Source of the DNA: JALHNI01 sp044226365
GTDB taxonomy: Bacteria > Acidobacteriota > Terriglobia > Bryobacterales > Bryobacteraceae
Length of the DNA stretch: 64,000 nucleotides
Reading direction: 5' to 3'
Assembly: GCA_044226365.1 (NCBI GenBank)
Contig: JBGAHE010000005.1
Location: forward strand, 68,505-132,504
The position numbers and the translations under genes were made by a program. This document shows positions 37,831 through 46,658 of this stretch, one piece after another (positions within the stretch are counted from its first letter, which is position 1; each line of letters starts with the position of its first letter). The notes below the pieces were generated by a model. That model saw nothing but the letters and a program-made list of their open reading frames with translations. It had not been told where the DNA came from and did no database searches.

Positions 37831-39498
37831 ATGAAACAGACGATACTGTCAGTCTCTCTGTTGGCACTGGCGGCGACGGTCGCGCCAGCACAGTTGTCAG
37901 CACAAAATCTGAACGCGCTCAGCGGAACTTGGACGTTTAACGTGCAAGGTGCGCCGATGCTCGAGGTTCAGCGGTATATGCGCGACTCCTCGAAAGTCGA
38001 TAGCAAGGCCGGCTACTCCTACGATCAAACGAATAGCTTTGTGATCGTCGGTCAGTTCAAGGCGAGCATTGGGCTCGATCGGGCCGGCAATCAGATCGGC
38101 GTGCTGGCGATCAACGCGACGTCGATCATCAACGGCTCGACGACGCGGCTGGAAGGCGACGTAGGCCGTTATCAGATCAATTCAACCGGCACGGGCGGCA
38201 CGATCACGATGAACCTGTCGTCGTACCCGATGCAATACGACTTTTGGTTCTCGAAGGGCGGCACCGTCATCAACCTGGTGAGCACGCTGCAGGAGAAGCC
38301 GGCGACCGGCTACGCGGTGAAGGCGCCGGAAGGCTGCCCCGCGGGCGTCGGTGACCTACTCAATCTGGTATCGGGCGCTTACGCGTTCAAGTTCCAGCAC
38401 ATTCCGATCACCAGCGAGAGCTTCAGCGACGGATATGGCATTGCCGGGCGCTTCACGGCGAGCATCGTGAACAACCGCGCGGGTCAGCCGACCGGTTCGC
38501 TGGCGATTGTGGCGACCTCCAACTTCACGCGGCGTTACTCCGTGACGCGGCAGGAACGCGACGCCGGCAGCTATCAGATCAATCCGGATTGCTCGGGCGG
38601 CACGTTGACCTTCAACCTGTCCTCGCGTCCGTATCAATACCAGTTCTACTTCAATGCCGACTTTACGGAGTTGCATGTGATCAGCACGTCCAACGTGCCG
38701 ATCTACGGCATCGTGACCAAGACGAGCGTGGGGGGAGTTTGCCCGGCAAACCCGCTGAGCCTGCTGAATGGTCCGTGGACGTTCAACGTGCAGACACTGA
38801 GCCAGCTCTACGACCCGGCGCAGATTTCCGTGGCCGGCCGCTTTGTGGCCTCGGTTGGAACGAACACGGCGGGGCAGCCCGTGGGCTTGTTGAAGATCAA
38901 CGCCTCCACGCTACGCACAGCCCGCAACGGCTACAATGACCCCACCCGACTTGAAACCGACGCGGGCAGTTTCCAGATCAACGCGGATTGCACGGGCGGC
39001 ACGCTGACGATGAATCTGTCGTCCTATCCGATGCAATACGACTTCTGGTTCTATGACAACTACCAGAAGATGTACATCGTGAGCACGACGGCCGGCCGTG
39101 GCGCCACGGGCAGTGCGACTGTGGGCGTTTCCGGTTGCCCGGTGGGCGGTCCGGTGAACCCCGTGAACCTGATGGTGGGCACCTACGGCTTCCGCGCGCA
39201 ACGCGTGCCGAACTTCACGTATGAACCGTTCGGCATCGCCGGTGTGTTCACCGTGGCGCCGCAGCCCGGCCTGCTGCAAATCCGGGCCACGTCGAGCGTG
39301 GGTCCGTTTGGCGGTGTGGCGCGGCTCGAAGGCGACGTAGGCCAGTATCAGATCGACGCGGATTGCACGGGTGGCATTCTGCAGTTCAATCTCTCGTCCC
39401 GTCCCACGCAGTATCAGTTCTACTTCCGCGCAGGCTTCACCGAAGCGGACATGATCAGCCTGGTGGGACCGGCCGCTTACGGCGTGTTCGCCCAGTAA
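37831..39498 (+). CDS. Secreted protein of four tandem beta-rich repeats (unnamed domain)
   Basis: 555 residues from the ATG chosen. After a signal peptide (MKQTILSVSLLALAATVAPAQ) the protein consists of four repeats at about 27-165, 175-298, 306-430 and 443-555. Each repeat has a G-x-W/Y-x-F strand, an AGRF/VGQF strand, RLEGDVGRYQI or a variant, a GGT-L/I-x-x-NLSS turn, then P-x-QY-x-F-x-F. Repeats 2-4 each have one Cys in a CP pair at the start and one in D-C-x-GG (C169/C254, C304/C387, C436/C512), consistent with one disulfide per repeat; repeat 1 lacks both. The size suggests a lipocalin-like or other small barrel per repeat, but I recognise no family. A strong terminator follows. Confidence 0.8.
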   Translation: MKQTILSVSLLALAATVAPAQLSAQNLNALSGTWTFNVQGAPMLEVQRYMRDSSKVDSKAGYSYDQTNSFVIVGQFKASIGLDRAGNQIGVLAINATSIINGSTTRLEGDVGRYQINSTGTGGTITMNLSSYPMQYDFWFSKGGTVINLVSTLQEKPATGYAVKAPEGCPAGVGDLLNLVSGAYAFKFQHIPITSESFSDGYGIAGRFTASIVNNRAGQPTGSLAIVATSNFTRRYSVTRQERDAGSYQINPDCSGGTLTFNLSSRPYQYQFYFNADFTELHVISTSNVPIYGIVTKTSVGGVCPANPLSLLNGPWTFNVQTLSQLYDPAQISVAGRFVASVGTNTAGQPVGLLKINASTLRTARNGYNDPTRLETDAGSFQINADCTGGTLTMNLSSYPMQYDFWFYDNYQKMYIVSTTAGRGATGSATVGVSGCPVGGPVNPVNLMVGTYGFRAQRVPNFTYEPFGIAGVFTVAPQPGLLQIRATSSVGPFGGVARLEGDVGQYQIDADCTGGILQFNLSSRPTQYQFYFRAGFTEADMISLVGPAAYGVFAQ

Positions 39499-39862
39499 TC
39501 ACCCGGCTCAGAACGAACACCGAGAGCCCGAGGCAGAAGCACCTGCCTCGGGCTCTTTTCTATTCAGCCGCGCGGGGATGCAACTTGACCGCTACCGCCC
39601 CCACGACAGTAACCTGATCTGCTGAAGCACCGGAACAAGGGCGGCAAATATTACCTTGGCCGGAGGACTCCGCGCCATGGCTCGCCCGGAGAACGCCTGC
39701 CACCGCACCCGAGCGACTCCGCCGAACGCCGGTTTCTGCCCCTGAACGCCGTTTCGGACACCCTTCCCACCAGAGTTTACCGACCGTCACTTGCACGATG
39801 GAGGCGACGACGCTTCATTGGTCCTCGCCTTGCTTAAGCATGGGGGAGCAAAGGAGAACCTC
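39499..39862 (+). other. 364-bp intergenic region with possible insertion-element remnant
   Basis: The first 60 bp hold the terminator of the four-repeat gene. The rest has no supported gene. Near 39724-39760 two direct repeats (GAACGCCGGTTTC and GAACGCCGTTTC) end in GGACA, which recalls the ends of some IS21-like elements. No transposase or matching left end is present. Confidence 0.4.
39523..39559 (+). terminator. Strong rho-independent terminator
   Basis: A perfect 14-bp stem (AGAGCCCGAGGCAG with CTGCCTCGGGCTCT), 6-nt loop, ending in four T. It lies 25 bp after the four-repeat protein gene. Confidence 0.9.
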
Positions 39863-40012
39863 ATGATTCGCAAATTGAAGTCCGGCGAGTATCGGCTTTA
39901 CTCCGGTAAAGCCGATCCCAAGACCGGAAAGAGGAAGAATCTCGGGACCTTCAAGGACCGGGCTGCGGCGGAGAAGCACGAACGCGAAGTGCAGTACTTC
40001 AAGCATCAGTAG
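39863..40012 (+). CDS. Small basic protein, 49 residues
   Basis: The start MIRKLKSGEYRLYSGKADPKTGKRKNLG and end EREVQYFKHQ give a compact, Lys/Arg-rich protein. AAGGAG lies about 7 nt before the ATG, which decides against the longer frame from 39791. It is followed after 9 bp by a DUF6496-like gene with its own strong ribosome binding site, so the two form an operon. The sequence resembles small conserved proteins annotated as hypothetical; function unknown. Confidence 0.7.
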   Translation: MIRKLKSGEYRLYSGKADPKTGKRKNLGTFKDRAAAEKHEREVQYFKHQ

Positions 40013-40021
40013 GAGGAACTT

Positions 40022-40477
40022 ATGCCGGACAGAAAAACGATGGACCGAGTGCGGCAGGATCAGAAGAAGGGCAAGTCCCCTTCAACGCAGGCCGGGGAGT
40101 TCGTTCGCGAAGAGATCGAACATATCCGGGAGGGAAAGCACGGGGCGCGGTCGGCCAAGCAGGCGATTGCCATCGGCCTCTCAAAAGCTCGCCGCGCGGG
40201 GATCAAACTACCTGCTCCCCGGCCGGGTTCGGTTTCGGCGGAGACGCGCGAGCAGGCCGCGCGAGACACGGCTCGCAGGCAGGCGGACCCTCATCCAGCG
40301 CCTTCCCGCAAGCGTTCACGCGCCGCAACGGAGGCGCTCAAAAAGGAGAGCCCGCAGGCCGCCTCGAAGCTGGCTTTGTCCCGGCAAGCTCGCGCCAGCG
40401 CTCGAAAACGTAGCGCGGCCGAGCGGAGCCGGGCCGCCACGAAGGCAGCGAAGACTCGCGCCGCCCAAACAGGCTAA
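40022..40477 (+). CDS. DUF6496-like basic protein with histone H1-like tail
   Basis: 151 residues. The N-terminal part (about 1-60: RVRQDQKKGKSPSTQAGEFVREEIEHIREGKHGARSAKQAIAIGLSKARRAGI) fits the DUF6496 family. The remaining 90 residues are rich in Ala, Arg, Lys and Ser (for example SRKRSRAATEALKKES, ARKRSAAERSRAATKAAKTRAAQTG), like eukaryotic H1 tails and bacterial histone-like proteins, so nucleic-acid binding is likely. AGGAGG lies just before the ATG. It forms an operon with the 49-residue protein. Confidence 0.75.
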   Translation: MPDRKTMDRVRQDQKKGKSPSTQAGEFVREEIEHIREGKHGARSAKQAIAIGLSKARRAGIKLPAPRPGSVSAETREQAARDTARRQADPHPAPSRKRSRAATEALKKESPQAASKLALSRQARASARKRSAAERSRAATKAAKTRAAQTG

Positions 40478-40514
40478 CTTCGGCAGCCCCACTTCCGGAT
40501 AAACTCTGAGTATC

Positions 40515-41215
40515 ATGAGGCCCCTGCTCGGGATTTGGGTGCTCGCGTCGCTGTACGCCCAGCCCCCGGAACCGCGGTTCACGGTTGAAGGACGATACAC
40601 CGGTCCCACGTCAGCTAACACTTTGCGGGTACGAGCCGAACCGGTGCCACGCGTGACAGGACGGATGCTCCAACAGCTGCCAGTGGGTGCCGACGGCAAG
40701 TTCACCCTAACTGTTCCCGCCGGCCGGCACCCGGCACCGTGCAGGCGAAGCCCGTCGGGAAAGACGGGAGCGCCGTGATGGACGACGTGGCGCCGGATCG
40801 GTATGTGATTCTGGCAGAGAAGCTCTCCGAGGGAACCTACATCAAGGCCGTGCTGGCCGACGGGCGCGACGTGACGGCCACCGGACTCGACCTCGAGAAC
40901 GGGAGTGCATCGCAGGTAGAGCTGGTGCTAGCCGAGGGCGGCACGCTGACCGGTCAGGTGGTGGATGCGCGCGGAGAGGGTGTGGCTGGAGCCAGAGTGT
41001 CGGTGAGCCCAACAGGCGTCAGTCACGAAGAGTTACAGTTGAGAGCCCGAGGCACGGCGGCGGATGACAAAGGGCGCTTCCGCATGTCCGGACTGGCTCC
41101 CGGACGCTACGCCGTGGGCGCGAACAATGGCACCTTGACGCCTGCGAGCCGCCCCGAGGTGGAGGTGCGCGTGGGCGCCGAGGCGCAGGTCTCCGTGCAA
41201 TTAGTCGCGCATTAG
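40515..41215 (+). pseudogene. Carboxypeptidase-regulatory-like secreted protein gene, frameshifted
   Basis: A signal peptide (MRPLLGIWVLASLYAQ) and the first strands read in one frame to about base 40725 (VGADGKFTLTVPAG). The continuation reads in another frame from about 40724 (PGTVQAKPVGKDG, DDVAPDRYVILAEKLSEGTYIKAVLADGRDVTATGLDL, then a second sandwich GTLTGQVVDARGEGVAGARVSV with GRFRMSGLAPGRYAVGA). The two parts make one normal secreted beta-sandwich protein if one base is changed in the GC-rich run at 40720-40735. As with the FAH-family gene, real inactivation and sequencing error are both possible. TAAACT lies 9 nt before the ATG. Confidence 0.75.
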
Positions 41216-41701
41216 GCAGATGTTCGTTCGATTTGGGGAGTCGGCAGCATCACCAGTGAGACTTAAGAAGCGCGACTGACACAGTTGAGCCTCCACCCGA
41301 TGGAGGAGGACGTACCATTGCAGCCAGACCATCGCCGGCGCCAGCACCAACCGCGGCCAGAGTGGCTCGCCCAGCAAGTTCGCAGCGAGGCTAATGACGA
41401 TTATGGCCGGGAGGTTGAGCACACCCCAGGCGATGGCACCCGCGCTGCCGATGGGGCTGTCCAACAACCCCCGTTCGCCAGCGAGGATGAGGAGCCCGCC
41501 GGCGAGGACCATCCCCATCGGCAACCATCTCCGCCACCGGCGCCAGCGCTGCGGGCGAGCGGCGGGACTGACGCATCCGCGAAAGCGCCCCTCGAGAATG
41601 CGCCAGCCGACCATGATCGCTACGGTGACCGCCAGCAAGGCGAGTACCTGGAAGCTATCGGTGGCGGTCCAGCGAGTATCCCAGTTCGGACAAAAGCTCA
41701 C
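41201..41701 (-). CDS. Hypothetical membrane protein
   Basis: 166 residues with four hydrophobic segments (about VLALLAVTVAIMVGWRIL, MGMVLAGGLLILAG, AIAWGVLNLPAIIVISLAANLL, LVLAPAMVWLQWYVLL). The GTG start has AGGAG 8 nt upstream. The 3' end overlaps the end of the convergent frameshifted gene by 15 bp and it begins 54 bp after the quinohemoprotein gene on the same strand. No family is recognised. Confidence 0.55.
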   Translation of the reverse strand: MSFCPNWDTRWTATDSFQVLALLAVTVAIMVGWRILEGRFRGCVSPAARPQRWRRWRRWLPMGMVLAGGLLILAGERGLLDSPIGSAGAIAWGVLNLPAIIVISLAANLLGEPLWPRLVLAPAMVWLQWYVLLHRVEAQLCQSRFLSLTGDAADSPNRTNICLMRD

Positions 41702-41755
41702 CTCGGTCTCCTGCCCCAGAAGACGACCGGCGGATCGCGTGAAGTGCCGACGAAG

Positions 41756-44029
41756 TTACTTCTTCGGCAAGGCGAAGGCGACGTAACCTTTGGGATAGTC
41801 CGAGCGGAGCTCACGCGGCGGCGCCTGACTGCCGGGATGACCGCCGCCCGCGTTCAGCGGGGAAGAGGCAGGAACCACCAGAAACTGACGCCCGCCGGCT
41901 TCATACATCGCCGGTATACCCTCTGAGCCAGCCGGCAGCACGGCTTCCCATAAGACTTGGCCATTGTCGGCATCGAGCGCGCGAATCTTGCCGTCGCTGG
42001 CAGCAATGAACACAAGGCCGGTGGCGGTGACGATGGGGCCATGGTGCTCCGCCATAAAGGCGCCCGTGTTGCGCGCCCCTTGGGCGGCGGCAACGGGATC
42101 CTGCCCCAGCGGCACTTTCCATTTGATGGTGCCGGAGTTCAGGTCATAGGCCACCACGGAGGACCAGGGAGGGCTCACGATGTACGGTTGATTGGGATAC
42201 AAGCCCCAGTCCGTGTAATAACGCACGCGCGGCGTTGGACTGCCCGCGGGATAGGCGGGGCCGCCGAGCGGCGTGAACTGATCGGCGTTGCCGGGCCGGG
42301 CTGTCAACCCACCGGGCGCGCCGCCGGAAGCCACTACGGGGCCACGCACGACGGGGGGCCGCTTGGCCGAGACCTCCGAACCTGCCGGGGGCGCAAAAGT
42401 ATTCAGGTGGGCGAAGAGCTCAGCGACGGCGGCATCCTCCAAATCGCGAAATGCCGGCATCTTGCCGCGTCCATTGCGCACGGCGAGCCGGAATGATTCA
42501 AGAGGCAACCGCCGCCCGATGCCGGCCAGCGGCGGCGGCCCGGATCCGCTCCGCAGACCGTTCACGCCGTGGCAAGCCTGGCAGCGCGCCGCATAAACGG
42601 ACTTCGCCGTCGTATCGGTAGCCGCTTGCGCCAGCGGATCCTCCAAACCCAGTTTGTAGATCGTCGGCCAATCCTGCGTGTTGAGGTACATGAGGCCCTT
42701 GGTGGGATGGACGGCGCCGCTGCCCCAGTTGGAACCGCCACGCGCGCCCGGCATGGAGATCGTTTCTGAGAGACCGGGAGGCGTAAAGAGCCCTTCGTTG
42801 CGCATCGCCGCGATGCGCTGCTTCCAGGACGCGCGCTCCTCGGGCGTGAGGATATACGGATTCACGTCGTCGGCGGTGATCTTCTGGCGGGCGAAGGGCG
42901 GAGGCATGGTCGGAAACGGTTGGGTCGGCCAAGCCTGCTCACCCGGCATCAGACTCTTGGCCACGGGCCGCTCTTCGATGGGCCACAATGGCTGGCCGGT
43001 CACGCGATCGAAGACATAGAGGAAGCCTTGCTTGCTCGATTGCGCCACCACATCGATGCGCTTACCCTGATGCGTCACCGTGAGTAACTGCGGGGCGGCC
43101 GTGGTGTCGTAGTCCCACAAATCGTGATGCACCAGTTGGAAGTGCCAGAGACGTTTGCCGGTGCGGGCGTCGAGCGCCACCAGGGAGTTCGCGAATAAGT
43201 TCGAACCGATACGGTCCGCTCCGTAATAGTCGTAAGTGGGCGAGCCAGTGGGGAAGTAAGCAATGCCGCGCTTGGTATCCACCGTAATCTCGCCCCAGGT
43301 GTTCGCGCCGCCGGAATACTTCCAGGCGTCCTTTGGCCAGGTATCATAGCCGAACTCGCCGGGATGGGGAATGGTGTGGAAGGTCCAAACCAGCTTGCCC
43401 GAGATTACATCATAGGCGCGAATATCGCCAGGCGGGGCGAGATACGCTTCGCCCGGCGTGGAGCCCAACAGGATGAGATTCTCGAAAACGCGCCCGGGCG
43501 TATCGGTTTGAATACGATTGACGGTGAGAGGGTCACGTCCCAACCCTCGCCGCAAATCCACCAAGCCCCGCTGGCCGAATGTGAGGATGGACTTACCGGT
43601 GCGGGCATCGATCTCCTCCAGATAGTCGTTGATCGCGAAGAGCAGCCGGCGATCCTTGCGATCCTTGCTTTCCCAGTAAGCGATGCCGCGGCTGGTGAGG
43701 CCGGGGAGGTTCTCGTGAATCCAGATTTCCTGGCCAGTAGCCGCGTTGAGAGCCACCAGCGAGTTGTTCTTCGCCAGCACATACATGACGTTGTCGACCA
43801 CGATGGGATTGAACAAGTACGAGTGGTCGTCGGCGGTGGGATAGACCCAAGCCACCTGCAACTGGCTGACGTTGGCCTTGGTGATCTGACGGAGGTCAAC
43901 GAAGTGTGACGAATCCGGGCCGCCGCCATAGTCGGACCATTGCTTGTGATTCTGCTCCGCGGCACTGAGCAGCGCGGCAGCCAACCAGAGCGGCCGGGCG
44001 AGGGAGCGAAGAAAAGGGAGGAAGAGCAT
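41756..44029 (-). CDS. PQQ-dependent quinohemoprotein dehydrogenase with internal cytochrome c domain
   Basis: About 757 residues. A signal segment (LRSLARPLWLAAALLSAAE) precedes an eight-bladed PQQ propeller with repeated W motifs (AATGQEIWIHENLPG, DVISGKLVWTFHTIPHPGEFG, DARTGKRLWHFQLVHHDLWDYD, RVTGQPLWPIEER). A cytochrome c domain carrying CQACH (in AARCQACHGVNGLRSGSGPP) interrupts the propeller before its last blades (YDLNSGTIKWKVPLG; GKIRALDADNGQVLWEAVLP). It should oxidise alcohols or sugars in the periplasm and pass electrons to its own heme. The open frame extends into the divergent lactamase gene; the ATG at the signal peptide is used. Confidence 0.88.
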   Translation of the reverse strand: MLFLPFLRSLARPLWLAAALLSAAEQNHKQWSDYGGGPDSSHFVDLRQITKANVSQLQVAWVYPTADDHSYLFNPIVVDNVMYVLAKNNSLVALNAATGQEIWIHENLPGLTSRGIAYWESKDRKDRRLLFAINDYLEEIDARTGKSILTFGQRGLVDLRRGLGRDPLTVNRIQTDTPGRVFENLILLGSTPGEAYLAPPGDIRAYDVISGKLVWTFHTIPHPGEFGYDTWPKDAWKYSGGANTWGEITVDTKRGIAYFPTGSPTYDYYGADRIGSNLFANSLVALDARTGKRLWHFQLVHHDLWDYDTTAAPQLLTVTHQGKRIDVVAQSSKQGFLYVFDRVTGQPLWPIEERPVAKSLMPGEQAWPTQPFPTMPPPFARQKITADDVNPYILTPEERASWKQRIAAMRNEGLFTPPGLSETISMPGARGGSNWGSGAVHPTKGLMYLNTQDWPTIYKLGLEDPLAQAATDTTAKSVYAARCQACHGVNGLRSGSGPPPLAGIGRRLPLESFRLAVRNGRGKMPAFRDLEDAAVAELFAHLNTFAPPAGSEVSAKRPPVVRGPVVASGGAPGGLTARPGNADQFTPLGGPAYPAGSPTPRVRYYTDWGLYPNQPYIVSPPWSSVVAYDLNSGTIKWKVPLGQDPVAAAQGARNTGAFMAEHHGPIVTATGLVFIAASDGKIRALDADNGQVLWEAVLPAGSEGIPAMYEAGGRQFLVVPASSPLNAGGGHPGSQAPPRELRSDYPKGYVAFALPKK

Positions 44030-44119
44030 CGAGGGTCTTTCTGCATGATCCACCATTCGGGGACCGCTCGTGAACGCCGCCCGCGAGCCAGGCAGCGCAC
44101 CTGGGATAATTCCTATTGC

Positions 44120-44962
44120 ATGAAGGTCATCCTCGCACTTCTCCTGGCTCAAACACTCTTCGCCATCCCGGCCGACTGGACCACGCCGATCGCCCCGTTT
44201 CGCATTTCCGGCAACCTGTACTACGTGGGCTCGCGCGATCTCGCCGCCTACCTGGTGACGACGCCGCAAGGCAACATCCTGATCAACGCGAACCTCGAGT
44301 CGTCCCCCGCACAAATCCGGCAAAGCGTGGAAAAACTGGGCTTCAAGTGGGCGGACACCAAGATACTGCTGAGCAGCCAGGCGCATTACGATCACGCTGC
44401 CGGCGCTGCCGAAGTGATCCGGCAGACGAAGGCCAAGCACATGGTGATGGAGGGCGACGTGGAAGTGATTCGCACCGGCGGCGCCGCGGACTACGACCAG
44501 ACGCTCGACCATTTTCCCCCCGCGTCGGTGGATCGCATCCTGCACGACCAGGACACCGTGCAGTTGGGCGGCGCGGTGATCCGCGCGCATAAGACAGCCG
44601 GCCATACGCGAGGGTGCACCACCTGGACGCTCGAAACCCGTGAGGGACAGCGCACGCTGAAGGTAGTGATCGTGGGCGGTTGGGGCGCGAACCCCGCAGT
44701 GCAACTGGTGGCCAAGCCCGGCAAACCGCTGGGCTATCCCGGCATTAGCGCCGACTTCGACCGTACCTTCAAGACCCTGGCCGCCCTGCCCTGCGACATC
44801 TTTCTGGGCGCCCACGGCGTGTACTTCGACATGCTGGGGAAGCTGAGCCGCGTCAGCAACGAGGGGCCGGCGGTATGGATTGACCCGGCCGGGTATCGGC
44901 AGGCTTTGGCGGAAAAGGAAGCCGCGTACCGGAAGCAAGTGGCGATGCAGGCAGCCAAGTAA
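44120..44962 (+). CDS. Subclass B3-type metallo-beta-lactamase-fold hydrolase with Gln in zinc site 1
   Basis: 280 residues with a signal peptide (MKVILALLLAQTLFA). The metal motif is Q87-A-H89-Y-D91-H92, with H162 (AGHTRGCTTW) and H232 (FLGAHGVYF), the complete B3 set except that the first His is Gln. That Gln is also found in GOB-type carbapenemases. B3 enzymes hydrolyse beta-lactams in the periplasm, but many environmental homologues have other or weak activities. It is divergent from the quinohemoprotein gene. GATAAT lies 9 nt before the ATG and there is no clear Shine-Dalgarno sequence. Confidence 0.85.
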   Translation: MKVILALLLAQTLFAIPADWTTPIAPFRISGNLYYVGSRDLAAYLVTTPQGNILINANLESSPAQIRQSVEKLGFKWADTKILLSSQAHYDHAAGAAEVIRQTKAKHMVMEGDVEVIRTGGAADYDQTLDHFPPASVDRILHDQDTVQLGGAVIRAHKTAGHTRGCTTWTLETREGQRTLKVVIVGGWGANPAVQLVAKPGKPLGYPGISADFDRTFKTLAALPCDIFLGAHGVYFDMLGKLSRVSNEGPAVWIDPAGYRQALAEKEAAYRKQVAMQAAK

Positions 44963-44995
44963 AGAGAACGCCGTCCTCTATACTGAAGCAAAGCG

Positions 44996-46657
44996 TTGGA
45001 AGGTTCAAGATCGATCACGACCTGGCTCGGCATCGTCCTGCTGGCCGGAGCCGGCTTACTGCGTTGGCACTCGTTAGGCGAGCCACAGTTCTGGTATGAC
45101 GAAGCCATCACCGCGCTGCGGGTCGGCGGGCACACTGAACAGGAGGTCGTCGATTATGCCAGTTCGCGCGGGATGACGCCGCTGGGCGATTACCAGCGCT
45201 TTCTGCGAGGGGCTCCGGACCGCGGGGTGCGTGACGTGGTCCGCAGCCTGATGGCCGAGGATCCGCAACACACACCCCTTTACTACGTCGTGGCGCACTA
45301 CTGGGTCCGCCTGTTCGGCAGCGAACCGGGCCGCGCCCGCGGACTGGCAGCGCTGTTCTCGCTTTTATTACTGCCGGCCATTTACTGGCTGGCCCGCGAG
45401 TTATTCACTTACAGCGGCACGTTCGCCACGCCCTGGCCGGTGTGGATCGCAGTGACGGCCGCCGCTTTGTCGCCTTACAACGTCGCCTTCGGAAGGGAGC
45501 ATCGCGAGTATTCGCTGTGGATGCTGACGCTGGCACTGCTCGCAACCGCCTTCTTGCGAGCTTTACGGCTCCGTCGGCAACAAGATTGGATTGTCTTCAG
45601 CGCCGCGCTCGCCCTGGCGGCCTACACGCAGATGTTGACCTGGCTGGTGGCCGCGGCGCTCGCTGCGTACGTAGGCCTGCGCCATGCGCGCGAGTGGCGG
45701 ACGGTGGGTCGCGATTTCGCCTTGGCCGTAGTGAGTGCAGGATTGCTGTTTATGCCGTGGGCTTCCGTGCTGCTGACGCATCGTAGCGCCGCGGAGGAGA
45801 ACCTGTCGTGGGTAGACCAGCAGGGTACGCGCCCGCGCTTCTCACTGAGCCATACCTTGGCCCCGCATCTGATCACGGGTGAGTTCGCGCTCGCCGGCGT
45901 CAACGCTCGCCGCAGTGAACATTCCCGCACCGCCAACCTGGCGATCCAAGTGGCGAGCACTTACTTCCCGTACCTGGTGTTGGGCGCTCTGGCGCTGCTT
46001 TATCCGCGCTCCAGAAACGGGGCGCTGCTCTGCATTGGCCTGCTCTTTGCGTCCACCACGGTACCCTTCCTGGCGGCAGACTTGTGGAGCGGCGGCATCC
46101 TGGGTTACGTCTTCCGCTATGCCGCGCCAGCGGCGTTGGCCTGGATGCTGGCACTGGCCTTCGTGTTGGGATGCCTGGTAGAACAGGACGGACCGTACCG
46201 AAGGCTGGGCTGCGGAGCCGCCTTCGGCGCGCTCGCTTTGATGGGCTGGGGCGCGTATCTCGAGAATCAGGAGGTGTACCCGGCGCAGAAGGCCCCGAGC
46301 GACTACGGCAGCGTCGCGAGTTACTTGAACCTGCACCCGGGCATCACCTTGCTGAGCGACGAGTATGTCGGTTCGCTCCTGAGTTTATCCAGTCACGCGC
46401 GGGCGGATTTGCCGGTGCTCTTCCGACCGCGCTGCCTGAGCTGTCCGCAGCCGGGCCGCCCCATCCTCGACGTCCCGCCGTTCGACTTCAACACGCAGCC
46501 GCTCTACTACCGATCCTGGTACAACGTGGGCAGCGCAACCTCCGGCCAACTCGCGACGCGGATGACGACCGATCAGGCCGGCGACTCGCGCTTTCACAGT
46601 CAGCCCGTGGCGACGCCCGAAGCTGCCGTTTTCCTTTTTATCTTGCGGGCTCGTTGA
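44996..46657 (+). CDS. GT39/ArnT-like membrane glycosyltransferase
   Basis: 553 residues with about ten hydrophobic segments. The first periplasmic loop has WYDEAITALR, carrying the Asp-Glu pair of polyprenyl-phosphate-sugar-dependent GT-C enzymes such as protein mannosyltransferases and ArnT. Such proteins move a sugar from a lipid phosphate carrier to protein, lipid A or polysaccharide at the outer face of the membrane. The next gene encodes a polyprenyl-phosphate sugar synthase-like protein one base after the stop, giving a donor-maker and user pair. The TTG start is the only good candidate; TATACT lies 11 nt upstream. Confidence 0.82.
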   Translation: MEGSRSITTWLGIVLLAGAGLLRWHSLGEPQFWYDEAITALRVGGHTEQEVVDYASSRGMTPLGDYQRFLRGAPDRGVRDVVRSLMAEDPQHTPLYYVVAHYWVRLFGSEPGRARGLAALFSLLLLPAIYWLARELFTYSGTFATPWPVWIAVTAAALSPYNVAFGREHREYSLWMLTLALLATAFLRALRLRRQQDWIVFSAALALAAYTQMLTWLVAAALAAYVGLRHAREWRTVGRDFALAVVSAGLLFMPWASVLLTHRSAAEENLSWVDQQGTRPRFSLSHTLAPHLITGEFALAGVNARRSEHSRTANLAIQVASTYFPYLVLGALALLYPRSRNGALLCIGLLFASTTVPFLAADLWSGGILGYVFRYAAPAALAWMLALAFVLGCLVEQDGPYRRLGCGAAFGALALMGWGAYLENQEVYPAQKAPSDYGSVASYLNLHPGITLLSDEYVGSLLSLSSHARADLPVLFRPRCLSCPQPGRPILDVPPFDFNTQPLYYRSWYNVGSATSGQLATRMTTDQAGDSRFHSQPVATPEAAVFLFILRAR

Positions 46658-46658
46658 G

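Noticed and set aside
39560..39796. 78-residue minus-strand frame after the four-repeat gene
   Set aside because: No ribosome binding site, and the translation has no clear family; at most part of an insertion-element remnant.
44030..44938. N-terminal extension of the quinohemoprotein to about 1,060 residues
   Set aside because: The extension lies opposite the metallo-beta-lactamase gene, and a signal peptide starts at the ATG at 44029.
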